DNA from: VRUE01 sp963788975
GTDB taxonomy: Bacteria > Actinomycetota > Thermoleophilia > Solirubrobacterales > 70-9
Assembly: GCA_963788975.1 (NCBI GenBank)
Contig: CAWBIJ010000004.1
Location: 1,562,421-1,626,420 of the forward strand
Length of the DNA stretch: 64,000 bases
Reading direction: 5' to 3'
Below are positions 44,052 through 52,220 of the stretch, piece by piece. Position 1 is the stretch's first letter. Each line of letters opens with the position of its first letter. The translations under genes were made by a program, and so were the position numbers. The notes beneath the pieces are model-generated. The model was given only the letters and a program-made list of their open reading frames with translations, did no database searches and was not told the origin of the DNA.

Positions 44052-45113
44052 TCATGTGGAAGTCCAGGCTGGCAGTCCGCAGTCAGTTGGACTTGGGACA
44101 GCAATGGCAACGCTCGCCTGGGCACGCGTAACCGCGACATAGAGAAAGCAGGAAGGGGTGGCATCCAGTGCCTTGCCATCTGTGATGAAGTTCAACATTC
44201 CCTTGGTTGGCCAAATCAGCACCCGCTCGACATCAATTCCCTTTGCCACGCCGATGTTGATAAAGGGAAGGTCAACGTTACGTGCAATCGCTTTGTTGTA
44301 CCGGAGACAAATCGGGGAAAAGGTCTGAACATAGGCGGCTGCATCAGCCTCGGCGACCTGAAACACTCCGTCGTGGCCCGTGGCATTTGTGTTCATAGAC
44401 GTCGTTTTCGGAAAGCCCCACGAAGTGTCGAAGATGGAGTCGGCGAAGTCGGCAATGTTCTGGTTACAGCGCCAGGTCCGATTTTGATACTCGACGGTAA
44501 GGGAACCTGCCCGCTCCTGAGCATCAAACCAACCTTTGATTTGTACTCCCTTATATTGGCGGTTCTTAGGATCTTTCGGATTGGTATTCAAGATGGCCTG
44601 CCGCACGTCACCGACGAGATGCAGCTTTATGGAGGAGTCCATCAATGCCATTAGCACCTCAAGGTCGTAACCGTTCAGGTCTTGCACTTCATCTATGTAG
44701 ACCGTGTCGTAAAGGCGCTCAAGCCGGTCAAAAGGCGCACCCGATGATGCTGCATTGACTTCGAGAGCTAGCTGGGCGAGATGTACCTTGAAGGCGTGGT
44801 CGTCTTCATCAAGAAAACGTGGCCGGCCCTTGGCATACCGACCGGGCTCTCCGTGAAAGTTCAGTCCCCGGAGGCGAGATCCCGCAAGCAGCCTAGGCAG
44901 ATAAGGCCTGATGAGGTGTGCCATGAGAAAACTAAACCATCCCATAACCTCTATGTGCGAACCCGCTAGACGTTGACTTGCAAGTCTATTACGGACCTCC
45001 TCTTGGTTCGCTTGGGTATAGGTAAGTACGAGTATCCGACCTCCCTCCGGGGAGGCCGCACATGCGTCAATGATCGACTGCGTCTTTCGTCCTCCAGCGA
45101 CGGCTAGTTTCAA
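44052..45113 (-). CDS. Short UvrD/PcrA-like helicase (GajB-like)
   Basis: This 353-residue superfamily 1 helicase begins almost at its Walker A loop, LAVAGGRKTQS (residues 3-12). It has motif Ia VLTYTQAN, Walker B VYIDEVQDL (138-146), motif III LVGDVRQAI (166-174) and motif VI YVAVTRAQ near residue 330. It is shorter than typical GajB (about 490 residues) and lacks an obvious Q motif. Its TTG start overlaps the upstream nuclease stop by four bases (TTGA), so the two proteins are made together. With the OLD partner it fits the Gabija anti-phage layout. It converges on the integrase with 22 bases between stops. Confidence 0.75.
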   Translation of the reverse strand: MKLAVAGGRKTQSIIDACAASPEGGRILVLTYTQANQEEVRNRLASQRLAGSHIEVMGWFSFLMAHLIRPYLPRLLAGSRLRGLNFHGEPGRYAKGRPRFLDEDDHAFKVHLAQLALEVNAASSGAPFDRLERLYDTVYIDEVQDLNGYDLEVLMALMDSSIKLHLVGDVRQAILNTNPKDPKNRQYKGVQIKGWFDAQERAGSLTVEYQNRTWRCNQNIADFADSIFDTSWGFPKTTSMNTNATGHDGVFQVAEADAAAYVQTFSPICLRYNKAIARNVDLPFINIGVAKGIDVERVLIWPTKGMLNFITDGKALDATPSCFLYVAVTRAQASVAIAVPSPTDCGLPAWTST

Positions 45114-46717
45114 CTGTGCCGACGAAGAAACGCGATCGCCTCTTTCATGAAATTGGGCATCGTGATCGAGTCGTCCGAATCGAAGATACGAATAGCCGTC
45201 TCGGTCTTGTTGCTGGCCATCCAGCCGAGGACATCCGTGCCATCCTTAAGACCGAGGAGCTCGCGCAGAACGTCCGCTGAGTTGGCACTCAGGAGCTGAG
45301 GCTCCAGAGTGTCCCCGCCCTCTGGCTCCCCGACGAATAGTTCTCTCTGGTCCTTCTTCAGGACATCCTCAAGACCTTCACGGATGTCATTGGGCGGTTG
45401 GCCGTCATTGTCTTGAAGCGCAACGGCCTTTCGGTCAAGGGCTCGGCATACTTCAAGAGCACGACGGGTGGTCAAGCCGCCCATCGACAGGACATCAGTC
45501 CCATTTTGCATGGGGAGGGAGCCGACCGCATCGAGGTAAGCGCGCTCGAAGACGATGACGTCCGATGGACCCTCCACCAAGGCCACTTGATCTGCTAGCG
45601 CGAGTCGCAAGGTGTCATACCCCGCGAGCTTTCGAAAGTAGGAAACCGTTCCGGCGGGTAGTGATGACAGCTTTGCTGCCTTTCCGCCATGTAGCAGAAT
45701 CAATTTGTCCAAGCCAAGGCGATTGGCGACATACGAGCTATGGGTGCATACAAACAGCTGCTGGTCATCGCTTGCAAGGGACGTAATGCGAGAAATGAGG
45801 CGATTGAGGCTCGTGTGGGATAGATGGTTCTCGGGCTCCTCAATAAGAACAAAGGTGGAAGCTCCGGCGGTCCTGCTCATCGCCAACGACATCTTGATCG
45901 CGGCCTGCTGGCCTTGGCCAGACATCGCAAAAGGTATGTCCTCAACCTGAGGAACAATCCCTATCTCCCAAGAGGTGCGAGATGACTGATCCATCTGGAG
46001 ACCGATAGGCTTATGGTGAAGCTTCTCGCTGTCACGACCAATCCGCTCGTTAATTGGCGCGAGCGTCTCCTCGGTAATCTCCTGTCGGGACCGCCGATGT
46101 GCGAGCGAAATGGCAGCACGCTCCCGACCATCCAGATGCTCACTGAGCATTTGGCGAGTGTGGTAATCAACGCCCGCCGTTGAGCGAATAGTTCTAGAGT
46201 CAATGTATGAAGTTGCCAGCTCTCGCGGTCGCTTTCCGAGACGCTGATCCGCGAAACTGTGCCAGCTCACCTCGTAGTACTCGACCGGAAGGATCGCCGG
46301 AGGGGCACTCTCCATATATGACTCAAACTCTGTCCGGTACTCTTCCGCAAGCGATACCTTCAGGGCGACGCCGGGGCAGTCTGTTTGCTCAGAGTTATGG
46401 ACGCCGCGTAGACGTTGAAGCGCGTCAATATCGTTTTGGAAATAAAGCTCAATCAGTGTGGTCGGCGGGGCTACGCCATTGGCGCCTGAATACGCAGCGA
46501 AAAAATCTATGACGCCTTGCCTGTGGAACCAGAAGGGATTGAGTTCTTCCGTAGCCCATTTTCCATTGATCCTTCCGGTGAGGGCGAGGGCAATTGCCTC
46601 GAGTAGGGTCGACTTCCCGCACTCGTTGTCGCCCACGATGATGTTCAGGTCTGGATTGGGCTCAAGATCCAGATGCTTGAAGCATCGATAGCCGGAAATG
46701 ATGATGCGGTTGATCAA
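45110..46717 (-). CDS. OLD-family ATPase/TOPRIM nuclease (GajA-like)
   Basis: The 535-residue protein has an ABC-type ATPase: Walker A GDNECGKST (29-37), signature-like MSGQGQQ (265-271), Walker B VLIEEPENHLS (290-300) and H-loop CTHSS. A C-terminal TOPRIM domain follows, with VEGPSD (Glu382), QDNDG (Asp436/438) and EPEGGDTLEPQ (464-474). This is the class 2 OLD arrangement, in which nuclease activity is controlled by nucleotide. In Gabija systems GajA nicks phage DNA when nucleotides are depleted. The start is TTG with an aggggat site. Low GC for this genome implies transfer. Confidence 0.85.
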   Translation of the reverse strand: MINRIIISGYRCFKHLDLEPNPDLNIIVGDNECGKSTLLEAIALALTGRINGKWATEELNPFWFHRQGVIDFFAAYSGANGVAPPTTLIELYFQNDIDALQRLRGVHNSEQTDCPGVALKVSLAEEYRTEFESYMESAPPAILPVEYYEVSWHSFADQRLGKRPRELATSYIDSRTIRSTAGVDYHTRQMLSEHLDGRERAAISLAHRRSRQEITEETLAPINERIGRDSEKLHHKPIGLQMDQSSRTSWEIGIVPQVEDIPFAMSGQGQQAAIKMSLAMSRTAGASTFVLIEEPENHLSHTSLNRLISRITSLASDDQQLFVCTHSSYVANRLGLDKLILLHGGKAAKLSSLPAGTVSYFRKLAGYDTLRLALADQVALVEGPSDVIVFERAYLDAVGSLPMQNGTDVLSMGGLTTRRALEVCRALDRKAVALQDNDGQPPNDIREGLEDVLKKDQRELFVGEPEGGDTLEPQLLSANSADVLRELLGLKDGTDVLGWMASNKTETAIRIFDSDDSITMPNFMKEAIAFLRRHS

Positions 46718-46876
46718 GGCAATCCCCTGTGCGAAGTGGCTCCTATTCGGTACGAGAAGATACTTCTTCTCAGGACCTAGCCGTCAGGTTGACCGTGGCT
46801 TCAGCAAGCTCGGCAGGCAAGACCAAGCCGTGGCGACGCAGTTGACCGACGTGTGTCATGCATCCCCAGAAGCCCT

Positions 46877-47802
46877 CTAGCTACCAATCCGCCTCGCGAT
46901 GTCCTGGTCGTCCAGTCGCTCGTACCGTTCATCGACGAAATCCCGAAATCGGGAAAGGAGATCCTCCCTTTTCGCTTTTGCCTGTTTAGTGACGCGAAGA
47001 ATCGTGGCCTGGCCTCGCGCGAAATCCTCTCGTTCTTTGAGAATGCGCTTGGGCTCCTTGATCAATTTTCCAGTCCGTCGATCACGAACAGCGCGCTGCT
47101 CCTGGACATAGCTAAGGAGCGAGGTTCCGTAATATCTTCCCGCAGACATTAGAAGTTTTGGACGGCCCCAGTACTTGGGTACGAGAAGCAGGGGACGTTC
47201 GGCAGCCACCGGAAGTTCTAGGGTTTTGCGTACCCAATCTGGCCGGGCTCCGGATGGTTTCCAAACCTGCCTTTGGAAGGCTCGAACTTCATGAGTCCCT
47301 CGCGTGAACTGCGGATACTTTTTCATCATTGCTTGCGTGAATCTTGCGAGAGGCTCAAAGATGATGCGGGTCGTCAGATCGGACGTGATGTCCTTGTCAA
47401 CGCCTTCAACGAAGACGGGGACGTCCTCGATCCACTTGAGGATGCTGACTCGTATCAGTGCTTCAAGGTCGGTTGACAACGCGTGCCAGATACGCGTGCC
47501 GATCTCGTCGTCTCCGCCATGTCCATCAATACCTTCTTGGGACAGACCGAGCCGTGTCTCCTTCGGCTCGTTGAAGTGCTGCAACAGGTCAAGCCCACGT
47601 CCTGCTTCTGATTTGACGATGCATGTAAGCACCTCGTCAAAAAAGCTGTCATGCAGACTCTGGCTTGCCTCCCGAATGGGCTGGGTCCACGCTCGATCCG
47701 CACAGCATGTGGATCGATGAAAAGACGATTGTCGGTTGCGACATCGACATCTAGGAACTCAAGGGAACCCGAGAGGCCGTAATAGCGGGAGATCGTCGGC
47801 AT
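46877..47802 (-). CDS. Unrecognised protein upstream of the OLD/helicase pair (one frameshift)
   Basis: Two frames join into about 308 residues. The first runs from 47,802 and begins MPTISRYYGLSGSLEFLDVD, with DNRLFIDPHAVRIERGP. The second ends at 46,877 and contains GLDLLQHFNEPKETRLGL, DITSDLTTRIIFEPLARFTQ and FARGQATILRVTKQAKAKR. One indel near 47,660-47,675 separates them. I recognise no domain. Conserved-looking acidic and aromatic clusters indicate a real globular protein. It is on the same strand as, and 159 bases upstream of, the OLD gene with similar low GC, so it may be a third component of the defence unit. Confidence 0.6.
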
Positions 47803-47944
47803 GGGGAGCCAACATATAGCCGCAAGCGGCGTGAATTACTCAGACATCGTAGTTTGCTGATCCGGCGGCCGGCAGCCTTCAGCCCAACAAACGCTGCTGG
47901 CCCTTCAGGGCATCCGGCCAACTGTCGATCTATTGTCTGCGTGC

Positions 47945-48256
47945 ATGGGTGCCTACTATCGTCGGATTCTCGATCATGCCTTGGGAGCGCTGCTGCGTGT
48001 TCAGTTCACGACGGAGGGCAATGACGTCATCGACTATGCGGTGGTTCTGCTGCTCGATACCGAGAAAGGAACGGAGACGATTCGCGTTTACGACGCTGCC
48101 CATGGCTACAACGAGATGCACCGATATACGCGCAGCGCGGGCAAGGAGTTGGGCACGGCCTTTCATGGCGGTACCCTTGGAGAAGGAATGCGCGCTGCGA
48201 TCGCCGAGGTCGAGCGCGGATATCGCGAGATGATCGAAGGATGGGAAAGGCAATGA
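47945..48256 (+). CDS. Small hypothetical protein (103 aa)
   Basis: It is a mixed alpha/beta protein with strands VIDYAVVLLLDTE and ETIRVYDAAHGYNEMHRYT and a C-terminal helix (AAIAEVERGYREMIEGW). The YDAAHG...H segment could bind metal, but no family is certain. It overlaps the following small gene by four bases (ATGA), a toxin-antitoxin-like arrangement. A TTG four codons upstream is an alternative start. Confidence 0.5.
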   Translation: MGAYYRRILDHALGALLRVQFTTEGNDVIDYAVVLLLDTEKGTETIRVYDAAHGYNEMHRYTRSAGKELGTAFHGGTLGEGMRAAIAEVERGYREMIEGWERQ

Positions 48257-48480
48257 CCGCCGACAGCAATCGCTCACCCGCTGCGAAGGTTATGGACGAA
48301 GCGATCGACCTTGCCCTTGAGGGCCGCTCGCCTTATCCAGAGCGCGCCGCGTTCATCGACGCCGATACCCCCTCAGCTGGTCACGACATCGAGCGCGCCG
48401 CAGACGAAGGTCTCTCGGTCGTCCTCGTCTCAGCCGATGGCAGCACTCGCACGCTCAAACCAGAGCTAGCGACGCACTGA
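48253..48480 (+). CDS. Small hypothetical protein (75 aa), coupled to the preceding gene
   Basis: The ATG at 48,253 overlaps the preceding TGA. An N-terminal helix (SPAAKVMDEAIDLALEG) is followed by a short beta region (LSVVLVSADGSTRTLKP). It is not recognised. The coupling suggests the two small proteins act together. A Met four codons upstream (48,241) is possible. Confidence 0.45.
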   Translation: MTADSNRSPAAKVMDEAIDLALEGRSPYPERAAFIDADTPSAGHDIERAADEGLSVVLVSADGSTRTLKPELATH

Positions 48481-48501
48481 CGTCTCCGGTCGATCCCGCC
48501 T

Positions 48502-48536
48502 CTTGACCTTCGGTCGAATCGACCGCAACTGTCAAG
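48502..48536 (+). promoter_or_regulatory. Nested dyad (operator or stem-loop)
   Basis: The inner palindrome cggtcga-a-tcgaccg (48,511-48,525) is nested inside cttgac (48,502-48,507) and gtcaag (48,531-48,536) on nearly the same axis. It lies in the 233-base gap between the small-gene pair and the NTase gene, where no other feature is seen. Confidence 0.4.
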
Positions 48537-48713
48537 TCTCTTCCCAGTCGCATAGTTCTCGCAGGCCGCTCTAGCCTACGGAGGTGGCTCAGCCTTTCAG
48601 AGACATCGGTCTAGGGCGTCGGTCGCGGTTTGCTCGACCGCGGCACTCGTCCCGTCTCTGCGCAGCTAGCCCATAAGCGCATGATATGAGTTGTCTGCGC
48701 TAAAACTAGCGGC

Positions 48714-49031
48714 ATGCGCGTCATTGATGAGAGCGTGATCGCTGAGGCGGGCCGCCGCCTGGCCGTGGCTGCACCCGGCGCCCAAGTGATTCTGTTCGGC
48801 TCTTGCGCAAGTGGGCAGGCCGGTTCGGACAGCGATGTCAACTTTCTCGTGGTCGAGCCTGAAGTCGCCAGCGAGGTTGAGGAGTCGGTGCGCCTCCATC
48901 GGACTTTGCGTGATCTCCGGATTCCGGCAGATGTCATCGTCGTCAGTCGCGACCATGCAGATCGTTGGCGCGAGGTGCGAGGTGGTCTAGTCCATGCGGC
49001 CCTCACGCAGGGCAGGGTCCTTGCGGGATGA
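48714..49031 (+). CDS. Minimal nucleotidyltransferase (MNT-type) with altered catalytic DxD
   Basis: This 105-residue protein belongs to the polymerase-beta-like minimal nucleotidyltransferases. The motif GSCASGQAGSDSDVNFLV fits GS-x10-D-x-D except that the second Asp is Asn (DVN). MNT proteins normally act as antitoxins that modify HEPN RNases, but no HEPN gene follows. Instead its stop overlaps the start of a PBECR/DUF2283-like gene (ATGA). It may be an inactive or non-enzymatic antitoxin. Confidence 0.72.
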   Translation: MRVIDESVIAEAGRRLAVAAPGAQVILFGSCASGQAGSDSDVNFLVVEPEVASEVEESVRLHRTLRDLRIPADVIVVSRDHADRWREVRGGLVHAALTQGRVLAG

Positions 49032-49603
49032 GCGTCGAAGCGAAGGATCCGACAGGCGTTCGAGTGATCGTGCCCGAAGAGTTGTGGCGCGAGAAGGTTC
49101 TGCGGGACCATCCCGAGCTGGCGTTGCATCTCGACGACGTGCTGAGAGCCGTCGCCGAACCCGACCGCGTGCTTCCCGATCCGGTCTACGAGCATCGCCG
49201 TCGCCACTACCTGCGTGGCGCGGGTCCTAGTCGCTGGCTGCTGGTGGTCGTAAGCTATGAGCAGGAGCCGGCACGGGTCATCTCCGCATTCGGCAACCCG
49301 AAAGAATCCGCGCTCATGGAGCGAGTAGACATCAGAATCGGCCCGGTCGCGTTCGACCACGCCGACTACGACGCTGAGAACGACGTGCTCTACCTGCATG
49401 TCGGCGAGCCCCAGGAGGCCGAGGGTGAGGAGACGCCAGAGGGTCATGTCTTGCGCTTTGTCCCCGGCAGTCAGCGCATCGTTGGGCTGACTGTCCTAGG
49501 CGCTCAGGCAATCCTTGATCGTGACGGGGAACTGCGCATCACAATCCCCGAGTCGGTCAAAGCCAGCGCCGACGACCTCGCGCCGGCACTCGCGGCTGCT
49601 TAG
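49028..49603 (+). CDS. Fusion of a PBECR/RelE-like toxin domain with a DUF2283 domain
   Basis: The 191-residue protein has two recognisable parts. Residues 1-100 contain LRDHPELALHLDDVLRAVAEPDRVLPD and RRHYLRGAGPSRWLLVVVSYEQEPARVISAF, resembling phage barnase-EndoU-colicin-RelE-like nuclease domains. Residues about 105-170 contain YDAENDVLYLHVG and HVLRFVPGSQRIVGLTVLGA, a DUF2283-like fold that is often a separate antitoxin-type protein. The frame is continuous, so this looks like a toxin and partner fused. Its ATGA overlap with the NTase gene makes a two-gene unit. Assignment is by resemblance only. Confidence 0.55.
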   Translation: MSVEAKDPTGVRVIVPEELWREKVLRDHPELALHLDDVLRAVAEPDRVLPDPVYEHRRRHYLRGAGPSRWLLVVVSYEQEPARVISAFGNPKESALMERVDIRIGPVAFDHADYDAENDVLYLHVGEPQEAEGEETPEGHVLRFVPGSQRIVGLTVLGAQAILDRDGELRITIPESVKASADDLAPALAAA

Positions 49604-49664
49604 CGCTTCGCAGTCTTCGGGTCGAAATGACCGCGACGATGGCTGCCTCTCCCAGGGATGCTTC

Positions 49665-50717
49665 ATGATCTGCGGAATGCCGCGGCGGGGGCTGGCAATC
49701 GGTGCATTCCTGTGGTTGATGGCGATTGGCACTGGATCGCCTGCTCTCGCAACCGATCTCGACGGCCCAAGCCTTTCCTTCGTGCGTCTCGGCTTGAAGC
49801 CGGAAACGAGCGAGGTTCGCATCTCGTCTGCCGATGGTTCCGGTTCTCAGGTGATCGCTGGGGGCGGACTGCATGCAGACCCCTTGCCCTATCCGTTCTC
49901 GGATCTGGCCTGGACTCCGGACGGGAGCCAGGTTGTCTTCTCCGCGGCACGCCGCTCGCTCTATCGCGAGCCGGTTCCGAGACGGCAGCGGCTGTATGTC
50001 TCTGACCGGGAAGCGGGAACGATCAAGGCCATTCCAGGGACCCGCGGCGCGCTTGAGCCGGTGATGGCTCCCGACGGACGGACGATCGCCTTCGTCCGGG
50101 TCAAGCATGGATTTTGGAGAAGGGCTGACGGTAAACGGCGCCAGTGGTACCGAACTTCGCTTTGGTTGGTGGCGATCGATGGCAGCGAACTGCGACGGAT
50201 TCGACCGTGGAGGAGCGAGGGCGGAGAAAACCCGGAGTCATTCTCTCCAGATGGTGGGACCCTGCTGATCAGACGTGGCCGGGACACCATCGTTGCCATC
50301 AACAAGCGAGGCATGGAACTTGGCGTTGTCACTCGCGGTGCATGGGATCCCGTCTACTCGCCGGATGGTTCGGCGATCGCGTTGATTCGCCTTGGCGAGG
50401 AAAGCGAAAGGCCAGAGGTGGAATTGGATCTCTTCGTGATGAATGTCGATGGCAGCGGGGAACTCCAGCTAACCGAAACCCCTGGCTGGGAGTTGTCACC
50501 GAGTTGGGATCCGTCTGGACAGCGGATCGTCTTCCAACGACGGTTGAATGTCGAAAGCGTGCTCCTGGGAATGGATTTCGGCGACTCGATCCTGCAAATC
50601 AACGCTGATGGCACCTGCTCGAGCAAGATCTTCTCCTCCCCTGGAGTCGGAGCCGCGTACGTGTCTCCGACGTGGCGCCCGGGTCCGGGTCGCGAAGCCG
50701 GGCCCATCGCCTGTTGA
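49665..50717 (+). CDS. Secreted TolB-like/PD40 beta-propeller protein (island cargo)
   Basis: The 350-residue precursor has a signal peptide (residues 5 to about 26, GLAIGAFLWLMAIGTGSPALA). PD40 blades are marked by WTPDGSQVVFSA, MAPDGRTIAFVR, FSPDGGTLLIRR, YSPDGSAIALIR and WDPSGQRIVFQR. It is homologous in plan to the gene at 4990. It is the last gene before the right attachment repeat, so it may be cargo or a host gene carried along. The Met at 49,677 is an alternative start. Confidence 0.72.
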   Translation: MICGMPRRGLAIGAFLWLMAIGTGSPALATDLDGPSLSFVRLGLKPETSEVRISSADGSGSQVIAGGGLHADPLPYPFSDLAWTPDGSQVVFSAARRSLYREPVPRRQRLYVSDREAGTIKAIPGTRGALEPVMAPDGRTIAFVRVKHGFWRRADGKRRQWYRTSLWLVAIDGSELRRIRPWRSEGGENPESFSPDGGTLLIRRGRDTIVAINKRGMELGVVTRGAWDPVYSPDGSAIALIRLGEESERPEVELDLFVMNVDGSGELQLTETPGWELSPSWDPSGQRIVFQRRLNVESVLLGMDFGDSILQINADGTCSSKIFSSPGVGAAYVSPTWRPGPGREAGPIAC

Positions 50718-50796
50718 TCCGAGCGATAGCGCCAAACGGTCGCATCCCGGTCACATAGTCGCGGCAAATCCGCTCTCTAGGCCAATGCCCCTCAGC

Positions 50797-50838
50797 CTTT
50801 CAAGCCGAAGGTCGAGAGTTCGATTCTCTCCGGGCGCA
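50797..50838 (+). other. attR: 42-bp copy of the tRNA-Glu 3' half
   Basis: It is identical to 41,282-41,323, starting in the anticodon loop and ending at the discriminator base. The sequence upstream (ccaatgcccctcag) does not form a tRNA 5' half, so it is an attachment-site remnant and not a gene. Confidence 0.87.
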
Positions 50839-50960
50839 CTGGTTTCGCCTCCGCGGACGGCCAAGCCGTCGCTGCGCGCGTGGCGCTATTCTTCGCTCCA
50901 GCCTCGCGCTTCGGCCGGGGTTTTCTCTTGTAACGGCGTCCCTACGCAATCGAGGAGAAG

Positions 50961-51125
50961 ATGGCTCGCGGAGATGTCCGCATCGCAGTGACGCTGGCTT
51001 GCGAAGACTGCAAGCGGCGCAATTACCAGACGAACAAGTCTCGGCGAAATTCGCCGGACCGAATCGAGCTGCGCAAGTTCTGCCGCTGGTGCAAGCGCCA
51101 CACGGCGCACAAGGAGACGCGCTGA
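50961..51125 (+). CDS. rpmG: 50S ribosomal protein L33
   Basis: The 54-residue zinc-ribbon ribosomal protein has ACEDCKRRNYQTNKSR and LRKFCRWCKRHTAHKETR, giving the CxxC...CxxC Zn-binding set. Ribosome-binding site gaggag lies upstream. The TGA overlaps the secE ATG by one base. rpmG-secE-nusG is a standard bacterial order. Confidence 0.95.
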   Translation: MARGDVRIAVTLACEDCKRRNYQTNKSRRNSPDRIELRKFCRWCKRHTAHKETR

Positions 51126-51649
51126 TGGCGAAGTCCCGCGCTCAGCGCAAGGCCGAGCGCCGCGCCCGCGAAGCGCAGTCGCAGAAGGGCACCGACGGCG
51201 CGCGCGACGGCGAGTCCCGCGCCCAGCACGACACTCAGGTCCCCGTCTCCGGCGACATCGCCGAGATCGAGGCGGTCGAGGCCGGCATCGCCGCCGGCGC
51301 TCCGGAAACGCAGCTGGAGACGCCCGACGCGCCGAAGCCCTCCCGCAGCGACAAGCGCGCCGAGGCGAAGCGCCTGAAGGAGAGCGAGAAGCGCCAGCGC
51401 GAGGAGCGCAAGCGCAAGGAGAGCGAGCAGCTGGCAAAGCGCCAGAAGCAGGCTGCGGCCGACCGCCAGCGCCGCGGCGTGCTCGGCTTCCTGCTCTCCT
51501 GCTGGGCCGAGCTGAAGAAGGTCCAGTGGCCCGACCGCGACACGCTGGTCCAGGCCAGCGCGGTCACGATCATCTTCGTCGCCGTCGCCGCCGCCTACCT
51601 CGGCGCCCTCGACGCCGCCTTCAACTTCGTCATGCAGCGCATCCTCTAG
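51125..51649 (+). CDS. secE: Preprotein translocase subunit SecE, with long charged N-terminal extension
   Basis: This is the SecYEG translocon subunit. The last about 60 residues are the conserved part: LSCWAELKKVQWPDRDTLVQASAVTIIFVAVAAAYLGALD, containing the cytosolic amphipathic helix (KKVxWP) and one TM helix. The preceding 115 residues are charged and low in complexity (KRLKESEKRQREERKRKESEQ), longer than in most SecE proteins. At 174 residues it is about twice the minimum length. It is coupled to rpmG. Confidence 0.93.
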   Translation: MAKSRAQRKAERRAREAQSQKGTDGARDGESRAQHDTQVPVSGDIAEIEAVEAGIAAGAPETQLETPDAPKPSRSDKRAEAKRLKESEKRQREERKRKESEQLAKRQKQAAADRQRRGVLGFLLSCWAELKKVQWPDRDTLVQASAVTIIFVAVAAAYLGALDAAFNFVMQRIL

Positions 51650-51668
51650 AGAGCGAGCTGAACCGACT

Positions 51669-52193
51669 ATGTATCGCTGGTACGTGATCAACACCTACTC
51701 GGGGCACGAGAACAAGGTCAAGCACAACCTCGAGCACCGGGTTCAGACGATGAGCCAGTCGAGCAACGTGCGTCAGGTCGTCGTGCCCACCGAGCAGGTG
51801 ATGGAGCTGGGCAAAGACGGCCAGAAACAGCCGAAAGAGAAGCGCACGATGCCCGGCTACGTCCTCGTCAACATGGAGATGACCGACGACGCCTGGGGGC
51901 TGGTCAAGAACACCCCCGGCGTCACCGGCTTCGTCGGCTCCCGCAACAAACCGGTGCCGCTCTCCAAACCGGAGGTCGACCGCCTGCTTCACCGCGAGAC
52001 GGCGGAGCGCCCGCGCACCCGCGCCCAGTTCTCGATCGGCGAGTCGGTCAAGGTGATCTCCGGTCCGCTCTCAGACTTCTCCGGCGAGATCGCTGAGATC
52101 AACGAGGACGCCGCCAAACTCAAGGTGCTGGTCTCGATCTTCGGTCGTGAGACGCCGGTCGAGGTTAACTACGACCAAGTCAAGAAGATCTAA
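51669..52193 (+). CDS. nusG: Transcription termination/antitermination factor NusG
   Basis: The 174-residue protein has the NGN domain start RWYVINTYSGHENKV and core RTMPGYVLVNMEM...NTPGVTGFVG. The C-terminal KOW domain reads ESVKVISGPLSDFSGEI. It links RNA polymerase with Rho or the ribosome. It is 20 bases after secE and 28 bases before rplK. Confidence 0.96.
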   Translation: MYRWYVINTYSGHENKVKHNLEHRVQTMSQSSNVRQVVVPTEQVMELGKDGQKQPKEKRTMPGYVLVNMEMTDDAWGLVKNTPGVTGFVGSRNKPVPLSKPEVDRLLHRETAERPRTRAQFSIGESVKVISGPLSDFSGEIAEINEDAAKLKVLVSIFGRETPVEVNYDQVKKI

Positions 52194-52220
52194 CTGAAGT
52201 CCAGTTAAGGTTCCCTCCCG

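Larger units (their letters stand above)
41324..50838. mobile_element. Integrative genomic island in tRNA-Glu (about 9.5 kb)
   Basis: The element is bounded by the 42-bp tRNA-Glu direct repeats. It encodes small HTH regulators, an excisionase-like protein and a tyrosine integrase near the left end, then a defence-type operon in the opposite direction and toxin-like genes. The 44-48 kb segment is visibly lower in GC than the flanking chromosome. No replication or conjugation genes are seen, so it is a small integrative element that probably depends on other elements for transfer. Confidence 0.82.

Noticed and set aside
44052..46717. RecBCD/AddAB or PARIS system
   Set aside because: The nuclease is a single ABC-ATPase plus TOPRIM protein (PARIS separates these functions), and the partner is a short UvrD-type helicase with no RecB nuclease motif. 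Gabija-like fits better.
50797..50838. A second functional tRNA-Glu
   Set aside because: Only the 3' half (anticodon loop onwards) is present; no acceptor 5' strand or D-arm precedes it.
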